From the NCBI RefSeq assembly GCF_030344915.1, contig NZ_CP128233.1, positions 1,240,001 to 1,304,000 of the forward strand: a stretch of 64,000 bases of DNA, given 5' to 3'. The notes beneath the pieces were generated by a model. The model made no database searches. It was not told the DNA's origin and was given only the letters and a program-made list of their open reading frames with translations. How positions within the stretch are numbered: the first letter of the stretch is position 1; the number at the start of each line of letters is the position of its first letter. This stretch comes from Neopusillimonas aromaticivorans. GTDB lineage: Bacteria > Pseudomonadota > Gammaproteobacteria > Burkholderiales > Burkholderiaceae_B. The position numbers and the translations under genes are program-made. Shown here in pieces: positions 39,683-48,950 of this stretch.

Positions 39683-40567
39683 TCAGCCCGCCAGCGCAAC
39701 CCGCATTTTCTTGAATGCTGCCGCTTCAATCTGGCGGACCCGTTCAGCCGAAATGCCGTATTCAGCCGCCAGATCATGTAAAGTGGCGCCACCGTCGTCT
39801 TGCAACCAGCGCGCTTCGACAATACGACGCGAGCGCGCGTCAAGCGCTTCGAGCGCCTGGGCCAAAGCCGGCCCCTGAAGCTGATCGACCGCACGCCGCT
39901 CAAGCACCGACGAAGGTTCTTGATGCCCTTCATCAGACAGATAGGACACCGGCGCAAACGCGTCGTCGTCATCGTGCGGGGCTTCGAGGGCCAGTTCACG
40001 GCCGGTAAGACGCACTTCCATTTCGCTGACATCTTCCGGGCGAACATTAAGTTCACGCGCAATGGCATCGACCTGGGCCGTGTCAAGTGTCTGGCCATCG
40101 GGGCGCATTCTGCGCAGGTTGAAAAACAACTTGCGCTGAGCCTTGGTGGTGGCAATTTTGACCATACGCCAGTTGCGCACAATGTATTCGTGGATTTCGG
40201 CCTTGATCCAGTGCACGGCAAAAGACACCAGCCGTACGCCACGGTCGGGATCAAAGCGCTTGACCGCTTTCATGAGACCGATATTGCCTTCCTGGATAAG
40301 GTCGGCATGCGCCAGACCATACCCCAGATACTGGCGCGAGATGGACACCACCAGCCGCAAGTGCGACAAAATAAGCTGGCGGGCGGCTTCGAGATCGGCC
40401 TCGTCGCGCAAACGCTTGCCCAGTTCGGTTTCTTGCTCGGGCGAAAGCACAGGTAAACGATTGACCGCTGCAATGTAGGCCTCGATAGTGCCTAGTGCAC
40501 CGGGGTTCGAGATGGCTGCTGCCAGTGCTGTGTTGGACAGCGCCAGGGATTGCGATGGTGTAGTCAT
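39683..40567 (-). CDS. rpoH: RNA polymerase heat-shock sigma factor RpoH (sigma-32)
   Basis: Intact 294-residue sigma-70 family protein. Region 2 contains LRLVVSISRQYLGYGLAHAD followed by LIQEGNIGLMKAVKRFDP and GVRLVSFAVHWIKAEIHEYI; the RpoH box QRKLFFNLRRMR, specific for sigma-32, follows near residue 142. Region 4 has the helix-turn-helix LHDLAAEYGISAERVRQIE. It directs transcription of chaperone and protease genes. Its promoter region carries a perfect CIRCE element, which suggests repression by HrcA at normal temperature. The gene ends the usual Burkholderiales oxidase region, with the GGDEF gene in between. Confidence 0.96.
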   Translation of the reverse strand: MTTPSQSLALSNTALAAAISNPGALGTIEAYIAAVNRLPVLSPEQETELGKRLRDEADLEAARQLILSHLRLVVSISRQYLGYGLAHADLIQEGNIGLMKAVKRFDPDRGVRLVSFAVHWIKAEIHEYIVRNWRMVKIATTKAQRKLFFNLRRMRPDGQTLDTAQVDAIARELNVRPEDVSEMEVRLTGRELALEAPHDDDDAFAPVSYLSDEGHQEPSSVLERRAVDQLQGPALAQALEALDARSRRIVEARWLQDDGGATLHDLAAEYGISAERVRQIEAAAFKKMRVALAG

Positions 40568-40609
40568 TGTGAAGTGCAGTCCTGATCCTTGGGATAGTCA
40601 AGTTTTATA

Positions 40610-40636
40610 TTAGCACTCTATACCATCGAGTGCTAA
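40610..40636. promoter_or_regulatory. CIRCE operator upstream of rpoH
   Basis: A perfect match to the HrcA-binding consensus: TTAGCACTC-N9-GAGTGCTAA. It overlaps a plausible rpoH promoter on the minus strand (TTAGCA, 18 bases, TAATAT), so bound HrcA would block transcription. CIRCE is best known at groE and dnaK operons; here neither is next to it. Confidence 0.9.
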
Positions 40637-40677
40637 CTAATCTGACCATCAGACCGCCACCCCTGTGGATAAGTTCC

Positions 40678-40722
40678 AAAAAAAGCGCTCACACAAGAGC
40701 GCCGAAGCGGTTGTGTGAGCGC
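40678..40722 (-). terminator. Strong rho-independent terminator on the minus strand
   Basis: On the minus strand GCGCTCACACAA and TTGTGTGAGCGC form a perfect 12-pair stem around a 14-base loop and are followed by seven T. No annotated minus-strand gene lies upstream before 40983, so it implies an unannotated transcript ending here, shortly before the rpoH promoter. Confidence 0.85.
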
Positions 40723-40746
40723 AAACTCTCTCTCGTAAGCCAATTA

Positions 40747-40800
40747 CTACACACGAAGCACCAGGACTTCGTGATTCATCAGAAGCAATTTCCATGCCAT
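40747..40800 (-). CDS. Possible 17-residue small protein
   Basis: Inside the putative minus-strand transcript is a short frame, MAWKLLLMNHEVLVLRV, ending TAG. GAGGGTG lies nine bases before the ATG and could be a ribosome site. The terminator stem follows 24 bases after the stop. The sequence has a hydrophobic start and I do not recognise it; it may equally be chance within a noncoding RNA. Confidence 0.25.
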   Translation of the reverse strand: MAWKLLLMNHEVLVLRV

Positions 40801-40861
40801 AAATCAGGACACCCTCATGACCGCGGGCTGAGAGCCCTACTTAAAAATAACAAAGACAGGT

Positions 40862-40880
40862 ATGAGAATCATTCTTATTT
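40862..40880. promoter_or_regulatory. Fur-type iron operator with sigma-70 promoter
   Basis: ATGAGAATCATTCTTATTT resembles the Fur 7-1-7 palindrome (TGAGAAT-C-ATTCTTA is nearly symmetrical). On the plus strand it overlaps the -35 of a good promoter: ATGAGA at 40862-40867, 17 bases, TATAAT at 40885-40890. This would drive the PepSY operon with an 85-base leader. A short stem GGGCG/CGCCC at 40966-40980 lies right before the start codon. Confidence 0.65.
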
Positions 40881-40982
40881 AATATATAATCGTCGGGTTG
40901 CCGTTACATCAGGCAACATTGCGCGTCCAACCGGGCTCTCGCGCGACTGACCCCGACCATTAAACCGGGCGTACTACGCCCC

Positions 40983-41705
40983 ATGTTGCCTGTTTCCATG
41001 AACGCCACCACGACCAAGCATCGCAGCAAAAACGCCTGGATGAAAACCATGCACCAGTGGCACTGGATCAGTGCAGCACTCAGCCTGGCCGGCCTGATGC
41101 TGTTTGCGGTGACTGGCATCACACTGAACAACGCGTCCATGTTTGAAGGCAGCCCGGTCACGACGCGCCATGAACTGACAGTGCCTGCCGATATTCTTCG
41201 TGGGCTGCACGCCCGGATGCACAGCGACGAGAACGAGAACAGTAACGGACCAGCCGACAGCCCTGCCAACACCGAAGCGGCGGACACGGCCACATCAAAA
41301 AGCACTACGGCATCGTTACAGCCAGACCTTGAAAACTGGCTGGATCAGGCGCTCGGCATCCGCATTGCGGGCCGCCCTGCCGAAGTGTCGGCCGATGAAA
41401 TCTATGTGTCCTTGCCCGAGCCGGGCGGAGATGCCTGGCTGGCTATCGACCTGAACAACGGCGCACTGGAGTACGAACGCATCCACCGTGGCCTGGTGGC
41501 CTATCTGAACGATTTGCACAAAGGCCGTCACAGCGGCCAGGTCTGGAGCTGGTTCATTGATCTTCTGGCCATCGCCTGCGTGGTGTTTGCCATCACGGGT
41601 CTGTTCCTGCTGAAAATCCATGGCAAGAACCGGCCCATGACCTGGCCGCTGACCGGGTCAGGCCTTGTGATCCCGCTCCTGATCATGCTGCTACTGGTGC
41701 ACTGA
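40983..41705 (+). CDS. PepSY-associated membrane protein
   Basis: A 240-residue inner-membrane protein. The start is 40983 or ATG 40998 (NATTTKHRSKNAWMKTMHQW). The HQWHWISAALSLAGLMLFAVTGITLNN segment is the first membrane helix of the PepSY_TM family; a periplasmic part follows with an Asn/Ser/Thr-rich insertion and the PepSY-like DAWLAIDLNNGALEYERIHRG. The C-terminal helices read HSGQVWSWFIDLLAIACVVFAITGLFL and end VIPLLIMLLLVH. Related proteins act in iron-siderophore reduction at the membrane. It follows a Fur-type site and precedes DUF2271, DUF4198 and ApbE genes. Confidence 0.82.
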   Translation: MLPVSMNATTTKHRSKNAWMKTMHQWHWISAALSLAGLMLFAVTGITLNNASMFEGSPVTTRHELTVPADILRGLHARMHSDENENSNGPADSPANTEAADTATSKSTTASLQPDLENWLDQALGIRIAGRPAEVSADEIYVSLPEPGGDAWLAIDLNNGALEYERIHRGLVAYLNDLHKGRHSGQVWSWFIDLLAIACVVFAITGLFLLKIHGKNRPMTWPLTGSGLVIPLLIMLLLVH

Positions 41706-41862
41706 TGAACGCTGACCCGATGACCACAAGCAGACAAACGCTTTTTTATCAGGCCACACCGGTGCACCGGCGCACCACGCCCGCTCAAAACCGCCCCGCT
41801 TTAGAACACCCGTCTGACCCCACCGTTTTTAACGAACTGCCAACACCTTTCTCTGACTCGCC

Positions 41863-42393
41863 ATGCCGACACCGTTTAAAACATCCGCCACCGCCGCTGT
41901 AGTGCTCACCTCGCTGATGGGTGGACACAGCCTTGCCGCCGATCTCACCATCGACATCACGATCCCGAAAATTGACACTGCCGAATACCACCGCCCCTAC
42001 GTCGCCGTCTGGCTTGAAGGCGACAACCGCACGGTGATACGCGACCTGGCGATCTGGTACGAAAACAAAAAAGCCGATGGTGAAGGCAAAAAATGGCTTA
42101 AAGACCTGCGCCAATGGTGGCGGGTCAGTGGCAGGAACCAGGAGGCCCCGGCGGATGCCGTGACCGGAGCAACGCGACCCGTGGGCACCCATACCATCAA
42201 TGTTGCCTCGACCTCAGCGGCACTGAAGCACCTGCCGGCGGGTCGCTACGACATCGTGGTGGAAGCGTCCCGGGAAAAAGGCGGTCGTGAACTGGTACGC
42301 CTCCCGCTGGACTGGCCGCCGGCCACAGCCAAAACGGAAGAAACAGCCGGCCAGCACGAGCTGGGCAAGGTCAAACTCATCGCCAAACCCTGA
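41863..42393 (+). CDS. DUF2271 periplasmic protein
   Basis: An intact 176-residue protein. A signal peptide (MPTPFKTSATAAVVLTSLMG to SLAA) is followed by LTIDITIPKIDTAEYHRPYVAVWLE and WRVSGRNQEAPADAVTGATRP with GRYDIVVEASREKGGRELVR, features of DUF2271. Such genes occur with PepSY membrane proteins and ApbE, so it may belong to a flavin- or metal-linked electron transfer unit. The 157 bases between it and the PepSY gene hold only a proline-rich frame I do not trust. Function unknown. Confidence 0.8.
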   Translation: MPTPFKTSATAAVVLTSLMGGHSLAADLTIDITIPKIDTAEYHRPYVAVWLEGDNRTVIRDLAIWYENKKADGEGKKWLKDLRQWWRVSGRNQEAPADAVTGATRPVGTHTINVASTSAALKHLPAGRYDIVVEASREKGGRELVRLPLDWPPATAKTEETAGQHELGKVKLIAKP

Positions 42394-42539
42394 GATATGC
42401 GGGACATCGGTAAAACGTGTAACACCGCCGGCATGCGTGCCGACCAACTGCCCGCCGTTCAACTGTTCATCGCTAAACCGGCCCGGGCCCTGAGTGCTCT
42501 GGCCTCATTCGTGAAGAATCGCCCTTAAAGGATCCACCC

Positions 42540-43341
42540 ATGAAAAAACTGCTTGCCCTTTCCATGATCAGCGCCGGCCTGATGGCCCCCAACTGGCTGG
42601 AGCCCATGATTTCTGGATGCTGCCGTCATCGACAGTCCTGTCCGGTGACAACAGCTGGATCACCGTGGATGCGGCCGTCAGCAATGACAAGTTTCATGTC
42701 AATTACCGTCCGCTGCAACTGGACAACCTGGTGATCACCGGCCCTGATGGCCAACCCGTAACGGCCCAAAACATGTTCAAGGGTCAAATGCGCAGCGGGT
42801 TCGATGTTGAGCTGACCACCCCCGGCACATACCAGCTGGCCCTGGTCAGCGGTGGCATCGCCGCCTTCTGGAAAGAAAACGGCAAGAACCGCCGCTGGAT
42901 GGGGTCACCTGAAAAGTTTGACACCGAGGTTCCAAAAATGCCGAAGACCTGCGCGTCACGCAACGCCACAGTCGCATTGAAACATTTGCCACCCGCGGCA
43001 AGCCAACCGCCATTCCTGCCGCCGGCGAAGGCTTGAGCCTTAAACCAATCACCCACCCGAACGATCTGTACAACGGTGAAACAGCTAAATTCGTTGTCCT
43101 GCTGGATGGCAAACCGGCGAAGGACATTGACGTCGAGATCGTACGCGGCGCGCAACGTTACCGCGACAACGTCGAAGAACTCATCGTCAAGAGCAATGCC
43201 GCCGGTGAAGTTGAAGTGACCTGGCCACACGCCGGCCAATACTGGGTTCACATGGAACACAGCGACGACAAAACCAGCGTCAAACAGGCCAAGACGCGTA
43301 ACCTGTCGTACACCGCAACACTGGAAGTCTTGCCCCAGTAA
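42540..43341 (+). CDS. DUF4198 periplasmic protein
   Basis: A 267-residue protein after repair. The signal peptide MKKLLALSMISAGLMAP continues QLAGAHDFWMLPSST once a C5 tract near 42588 is read as six; the mature AHDFW start is typical of DUF4198, whose members are often linked to nickel, cobalt or other metal uptake. A second break near 42938 (A4, should be five) joins VPKNAEDLRVTQRHSRIET. The C-terminal part has LKPITHPNDLYNGETAKFVV and WPHAGQYWVHMEH, an Ig-like fold. It has a ribosome site (AAAGGA) and follows DUF2271 by 146 bases. Confidence 0.8.
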
Positions 43342-43459
43342 ATTCGCGGCCTGTGGCGTACCCCGATCACACACGGGATCACCGGCCAACACGCAGGGTG
43401 GCCGGTCACGCACAAGGTAACTGGCCCCGCCCATACGTCAACACACCAGACAACGCGAA

Positions 43460-44437
43460 ATGACAGACGGACTCGAATGGATACGCCTGCACGGGCAGAG
43501 CATGGGTACCACCTGGACGGTGAAGGCCAACGCCCCCGCTGCATGCACGGATACCGCCCAAACCATCCGTTCGGCCATCGACTCAGCCCTGAACACCCTC
43601 ATTGACCAGATGAGCACCTGGGACAACGACAGCATCATCAGCCGGCTGAACCGCGCCGGAACCGGCTGGTATCAAGTCGACCCCGAATTCTGGCAGGTGC
43701 TGACCGCCGCCTATGAAGTCGCCCGGCTGACCGATGGCGCCTATGACCCGACCCTGCAAGAGCTGGTCAACCTGTGGGGGTTTGGCCCGGCAGGCCCGCG
43801 CACCGCACCGCCCGATCCCGAGCAGCTACGCAACGCCCTGTTACGCAGTGGCTGGAAGAAAATGGCCCTGCACCCCGCGCATCGCGGTGTGTGGCAACCG
43901 GGGGCTGCAATTTGACCTGTCATCCATTGCCAAAGGCTTCGGCGTCGATGAAATCGCCCGCGTTCTGAACATACAGGGCTGCCCGCATTACCTGATTGAA
44001 CTGGGGGTGAGCTGGCGGCTCAAGGCCTGGCTCCCGATGGCTACCCCTGGCGCCTGCACATCGACCTGGCCGGATTACCCATCAACCTGGTCAACCAGGC
44101 CGTCGCCACCTCGGGGGATTACCAACGCTGGTTTGCATACCAGGGAAAGCGCTACGCCCACACCCTGGATGCCCGCACCGGCCAACCCGTGCAGCACAAC
44201 CTGGCCAGCGTCACGGTGCTGCATGACCACTGCGTGATGGCGGACGCCTGGGCTACCGCCTTGCTGTGCCTGGGCCCGGAACATGGCCCGGCCATGGCCG
44301 AAAAACACGGCCTGGCCGCGCTGTTTCTGGAACGGGAAAACGAAGGGTTAACCGTGCGGCACACCCCGCAGTTCGGACACCGGGCGGGGCTACTGGCCAT
44401 GCCGTCAGACCTGCCCAACGACCCGGTCAATCGGTAA
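43460..44437 (+). CDS. apbE: FAD:protein FMN transferase, ApbE family
   Basis: A 326-residue protein after repair. ApbE attaches FMN covalently to threonine of target proteins in the periplasm. The opening RLHGQSMGTTWTVKA, the STWDNDSIISRLNR segment, DGAYDPTLQELVNLWGFGP, the loop FDLSSIAKGFGVD and the late DAWATALLCLGP follow the family closely. Breaks are near 43906 (G5, probably seven) and 44005 (G4, one short), after which the text runs LIELGGELAAQGLAPDGYPW. There is no clear signal peptide at this start, unlike many ApbE proteins. It likely flavinylates a partner of the PepSY/DUF2271 cluster. Confidence 0.87.
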
Positions 44438-44903
44438 TGATCGCCCGCAGCAAACCCACCATGCGGTCGGCATAATTCGGCCCCAGGCGCGCCAGCACCT
44501 TTTCCTGGTGGGCAAGCGCCTTATCGCAAAGCTCGCTGATCAGTTTGGTGCCTTTGGGCGTGATGCGCACCAGCGTCTGGCGCCGGTCGATACGCGACGT
44601 TTCCAGCGTGACATAACCCTGTGCCTCGAGGCGGGGCAACACCTTGCTGAGCGTAGGCTGTTTGGTAATGGCCAGTTCAGCCAGATCACCGACGGTTTCA
44701 CCCTCGGCTTCCATCAGGCTACCTAAAATTCGCCACTCGGTAACGCTAAGGCCTGCCTTGCGAACTTCCACATGAAATTCGGCCGAAATACGGTGACTGG
44801 CCAATGCCAGAACCGACGCCAGATAACGGTGCACGAATCGCGTCTGCTCTTGCGGCCTGGCCTTTTCGGCACCGCTTTCAGCCACTTGGGCACCCTTGTT
44901 CAT
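44427..44903 (-). CDS. MarR-family regulator of the catabolic operon
   Basis: An intact 158-residue winged-helix repressor. The start is ATG 44903 (MNKGAQVAESGAEKARPQ). The helix-turn-helix reads LSVTEWRILGSLMEAEGETV and LAELAITKQPTLSKVLPRLE, with the wing ETSRIDRRQTLVRITPKG. MarR proteins usually release DNA on binding an aromatic ligand. It is divergent from the large operon starting at 45089 and converges on apbE with an 11-base overlap of the two genes' ends. A palindrome at 45020-45035 is a likely binding site. The gene layout resembles MarR-regulated auxin-degradation loci. Confidence 0.9.
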   Translation of the reverse strand: MNKGAQVAESGAEKARPQEQTRFVHRYLASVLALASHRISAEFHVEVRKAGLSVTEWRILGSLMEAEGETVGDLAELAITKQPTLSKVLPRLEAQGYVTLETSRIDRRQTLVRITPKGTKLISELCDKALAHQEKVLARLGPNYADRMVGLLRAIITD

Positions 44904-45019
44904 GAGCTGAAACCACCAAAAAAAGGGGATAATCGTATGACAGCCCATACCGACCGTCAAGGCAACTAAGTGTTTACCCTTATACTCAATCGGCTGTTTT
45001 TTTATTAAATATTGCCAAT

Positions 45020-45035
45020 ACATGAATTTTCATGT
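45020..45035. promoter_or_regulatory. Palindrome in the MarR/IOR divergent region
   Basis: ACATGAA-TT-TTCATGT is a 7-2-7 palindrome in the 185-base gap between the MarR gene and the catabolic operon, 54 bases before the operon's first codon; MarR proteins bind sites of this size. A leader hairpin (GGCGCG at 45050-45055 with CGCGCC at 45065-45070) follows it. Confidence 0.5.
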
Positions 45036-45088
45036 TTTTTTGAAGGTGTGGCGCGCGAGCAAAACGCGCCTTCAAGTTAAGGACTACC

Positions 45089-47312
45089 ATGGCAGAGCGT
45101 TCATTTAAAAAGAAGTCCAGCAACTCCGTATCGGTGCTGGTGAAGAATTCCGCGGCGAGGGCATCCTGGCCGTGACCAAGGGTTTGTTGCAATCCGGCGT
45201 CGGTTATGTTGGCGGTTACCAGGGTTCACCCATTTCCCACCTCATGGACGTACTGGCCGATGCCCAGGAAATCCTTGACGAACTGGGCGTTCACTTTGAA
45301 ACCAGCGCGTCGGAAGCCACGGCTGCCGCCACACTGGCCGCATCGGTCAACTACCCGATTCGCGGGGCCGTCACCTGGAAATCCACCGTGGGCACCAACG
45401 TGGCATCAGACGCGCTGGCCAACCTGGCCTCGGGCGGCGTTACCGGCGGCACCCTGATCATTGTCGGTGAAGACTACGGCGAAGGCTCGTCCATCATGCA
45501 GGAACGCACCCACGCGTTCGCCATGAAGTCGCAAATGTGGCTGCTCGACCCCCGCCCCAACCTCGACAGCATGGTCAATTTCGTTGAAAACGGCTTCCAA
45601 TTGTCGGAAGCCAGCAACACTCCGGTCTTTTTGCAGCTGCGCATCCGGGGCTGTCACGTCCATGGCCGCTTCATTGCCAAAGACAACAAACGCCCGGCGT
45701 TCACCCTGGCCGATGCCATGGCCAACCCCAAACGCGACCTGGCCCGTATCGTGCTGCCACCGGCCGCTTACATTCACGAACACGAAAAGATCAAAGAACG
45801 CTGGCCCGCAGCCGTCAAGTTCATCAAAGAGAACAAGCTTAACGAATTCGTTGACGGTGACATCAAAGACCTTGGCATCATTCTGCAAGGCGGCCTGTAC
45901 AACGGCGTACTGCGCGCCCTTCAGTTCCTGGGCCTGGCCGACAACTTCGGCAACAGCCGTATCCCGCTGTACGTCATGAACGTCACCTACCCGACCATCG
46001 ACGACGAAGTCACCGAGTTCTGCAAAGACAAGAAAGCGGTTCTGCTGTTTGAAGAAGGCCAGCCCAACTACATCGAACAGGGTCTGAACATGATCCTGCG
46101 CCAGGCTGGCATCGACACCATCTTGTCGGGTAAAGATGTCCTGCCACTGGCCGGCGAATACAGCACCGTGGTCATGCGTGATGGCCTGCAGAAGTTCCTG
46201 GCCGCACAACGCCCCGAACTGCTGCCGGTCATCGATGTCGAGCCCACCCCGCACCCGCCGCCACGGGCAGCACCGGCATGGACGTGGCCGAAGTGTCACG
46301 CCCCAAGCCCGTCGTCAAAGAACAACCCATCAAATTCCAGAAATTTGCCAAAGACATGGCCGAAGTGGTGCCGCTTCGCCCGGCAGGCTTCTGTACCGGC
46401 TGTCCCGAGCGCCCGATTTTTGCGGCATTGTCGCTGACGCAAGAGAAACTGGGCGAGCATCACATTGCCTGTGACATCGGCTGCCACCTGTTCTCGATTC
46501 TGCCCCCGTTCAACCTGGGTTCAACCACCATGGGTTACGGTCTGGGTGCCGCCAGTACGTCGGCCTTCAACGTCAAGTCATCGAAGCGCTCCATTTCGAT
46601 GATGGGTGACGGCGGTTTCTGGCATAACGGTCTGTCATCCGGTGTCGCTAACGCCGTGTTCAACAAATACGATGGCGTCATCCTGCTCATCGACAACTAC
46701 TACTCGGCCGCCACCGGCGGACAAGACATCCTGTCGTCACGCGCCCTCAATCCGCTGCGTGCCACCAACAACCCCATCGTTGATGCCGTCAAGGGTGTTG
46801 GCGTGAAATGGGTCAGGGTCCTGGAACGCACCTACGACGTCGCCAAAGTGCGTGCAACGCTGGAAGAAGCGCTGACCACCGAAGTGACCGGCCCCAAAGT
46901 CCTGATCCTGCAATCCGAGTGCATGCTGAACAAACAGCGCCGCATCAAACCGCAGTTCAACCAGGCCGTCAAAGAAGGCAAACGTGTTGTCAAAGAACGT
47001 TTCGGTGTTGACGGCGATGTCTGTACCGGCGACCACGCCTGCATCCGCTTGTCGGGCTGCCCCTCGCTCACCATCAAAGACTCGGGTGATCCGCTCAAGG
47101 AAGATCCGGTCGCTTACATCGACAACAGCTGCGTCGGTTGCGGCAACTGCGGTGAAGTGTCACACGCTGCCGTACTGTGCCCATCGTTCTACCGTGCCGA
47201 CGTCGTACACAACCCGTCGCAATGGGATTTGTTCAAGGCCAAGGTGCGCCAGCGCGTCATTGGTTTCCTGCAGTCCCGTCGCAACCAGCGTCTTGCCCAA
47301 ATTTCCCTGTAA
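45089..47312 (+). CDS. Indolepyruvate oxidoreductase-type alpha subunit (second locus)
   Basis: Paralogue of the iorA gene at 10930-13116; 741 residues after repair. It starts MAERSFKKEVQQLRIG at 45089, with a break at about 45111 where one G is missing. The N-terminal domain has GYQGSPISHLMDVLADAQ and GEDYGEGSSIMQERTHAF; the TPP-binding region GDGGFWHNGLSSGVANAVFN follows a second break near 46249 (CCCC, one short). C-terminal cysteines CTGDHACIRLSGC and CVGCGNCGEVSHAAVLC hold iron-sulfur clusters. As first gene of the MarR operon it is probably needed for degrading an indole or other aryl acid, by an unknown step. Confidence 0.88.
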
Positions 47313-47321
47313 GCACCGATC

Positions 47322-48867
47322 ATGACCACACAATTGCACAACGTAACCCCCATCAAAATCGCGGTTCTGGCCATGGGTGGCCAGGGCGGCGGCGTACTGG
47401 CCGACTGGATCGTCGACATGGCCGAGCACGCGGGCTGGTGGGCACAAACCACGTCTGTTCCCGGTGTTGCACAACGTACCGGCGCCACCATTTACTACCT
47501 GGAACTGCTGCCTGAAGAAGCCGTCAAGGCGGCCGGCCGCCAGCCGGCACTGGCCCTGATGCCAACCCCCGGTGACGTCGACCTGATCGTGGCCGCCGAA
47601 CTGATGGAGGGCGGTCGCGCCATCCAGCGCGGCTTGGTCACCCCCGACCGCAGTACCCTGATTGCCTCGTCGCACCGCAGCTACGCGATTGCCGAAAAAG
47701 CCGCCCCCGGCAACGGCATTGCCGACGCCAACAAAGTCATTGAAGCCGGGCGTGGTTCGGCCAAACGCTTCTTGTGCTTTGACCTGCAGGCGCTGGCCGA
47801 GCAAGCCGGCAGCGTGATCAGCGCCAGCCTGTTTGGTGCGATTGCCGGCAGCGGCACCCTGCCGTTCAGCCGTGCCGACTTTGAAGCCACCATCGAACGC
47901 AGCGGCAAGGGCGTCAAGCCCAGCCTCAAGGCATTCGCCCTGGGCTTCGATGCCGTACAAAGCGCGCCCGAATTCCCGGACTTCATCGACACGACCCGCC
48001 CGGTTCCTGCCGTACCCGAATCGGCCCGCAACCCGCGCGTACAGCAGTTACTGGACGACATCCGCCAGAACTTTGCACCCGCCGCCCAGCCTATGCTGGT
48101 AGCCGGCCTGCGCCGCACCCTTGAATTCCAGTGACCTCGCCTATGGCAAAGAATATCTGGAGCACATGCGCGGCATCCAGGCGCTCGACAAGCAATACGG
48201 CGGTGATGCCAAACAGTGGGCACTGACCGCAACGGCTGCACGCTATGTGGCCGTGGCCATGGCCTACGACGACGTTATCCGTGTCGCCGACCTGAAAACC
48301 CGCGAAGCCCGTTTTGCCCGCGTGCGTGACGAAGTAAAAGCCAAACCCGACCAGCTGGTCTACACCACCGAATACATGCACCCGCGTCTGGAAGAGATTT
48401 GCGGCACCATGCCGGCGGCGCTGGGCCAGGCCATCGAGAACTCGTCCACACTCAGCAAATGGCTTGAACCCATGTTCCGCAAAGGCCGTTTCCTGCAAAG
48501 CGGCACACTGATCGGCTTCCTGATGCTGTATGGCCTGTCGGGCATGCGCCGTTTCCGCCGCAGCACCCTGCGCCACAAGGTGGAAATGCGCGGGTTCCAG
48601 GAATGGCTCAACCTGATCACGCAAACAGCCCCATCAAACTACGATCTGGCCGTCGAAATCGTCAATTGCCGTCGTCTGGTCAAAGGCTATTCAGACACCC
48701 ATGTGCGCGGCAACAGCAAGTACCAGAAGCTGATCCAGGCCGCACGCACGCTGCAAGGCAAGCCTGACGCCGCCCAGCGTCTGAAAGCCCTGCGTGATGC
48801 CGCACTGGCTGACGCAAAATGCACCACGCTCGACAACCTGCTCACACAAGAAACAACAGCGGCCTGA
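47322..48867 (+). CDS. Indolepyruvate oxidoreductase-type beta subunit (second locus)
   Basis: About 514 residues, 9 bases after the alpha gene. The first half is the gamma/beta oxidoreductase domain: IAVLAMGGQGGGVLADWIVD, SVPGVAQRTGATIYYLE and GDVDLIVAAELMEGGRAI. The second half is the extra domain shared with the paralogue at 9363-10940 (YDDVIRVADLKTREARFAR, GYSDTHVRGNSKYQ). One break near 48132 separates RRTLEFQ from DLAYGKEYLEHM; here a surplus base, not a missing one, gives the best join. A stable hairpin follows the stop. Confidence 0.88.
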
Positions 48868-48878
48868 TATCACAAAGG

Positions 48879-48918
48879 CTTCACGTGGCCACGTCGTCTA
48901 CGGCGGGGCCACGTGAAG
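48879..48918 (+). repeat. Intercistronic hairpin between IOR beta and Rieske genes
   Basis: CTTCACGTGGCC at 48879-48890 pairs perfectly with GGCCACGTGAAG at 48907-48918 around a 16-base loop. There is no T tract, so it is not a classical terminator. In the operon transcript it could slow decay or lower expression of distal genes; each arm also contains CACGTG. Confidence 0.6.
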
Positions 48919-48950
48919 GTACCTGGTCAACACACTGACGGAGACATGTC

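Larger units (their letters stand above)
40678..40860 (-). ncRNA. Candidate small RNA or leader transcript ending at the strong terminator
   Basis: A minus-strand transcript is inferred from the terminator at 40678-40722. Reading up from it, there is a second stem (CACGAAG at 40752-40758 with CTTCGTG at 40767-40773) and, just upstream, an AT-rich stretch (40876-40890) and the Fur-type site at 40862-40880 that could form a promoter and operator. That gives an RNA of roughly 170 bases. Fur-repressed small RNAs of this size are known in Bordetella and Neisseria. Against this, the same Fur site may serve only the plus-strand genes, and a 17-codon reading frame lies inside the RNA. Start point is a guess. 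Confidence 0.4.

Noticed and set aside
41705..41902. 65-codon frame between the PepSY and DUF2271 genes
   Set aside because: Pro/Thr/His-rich, overlaps the DUF2271 signal peptide and has no recognisable motif.
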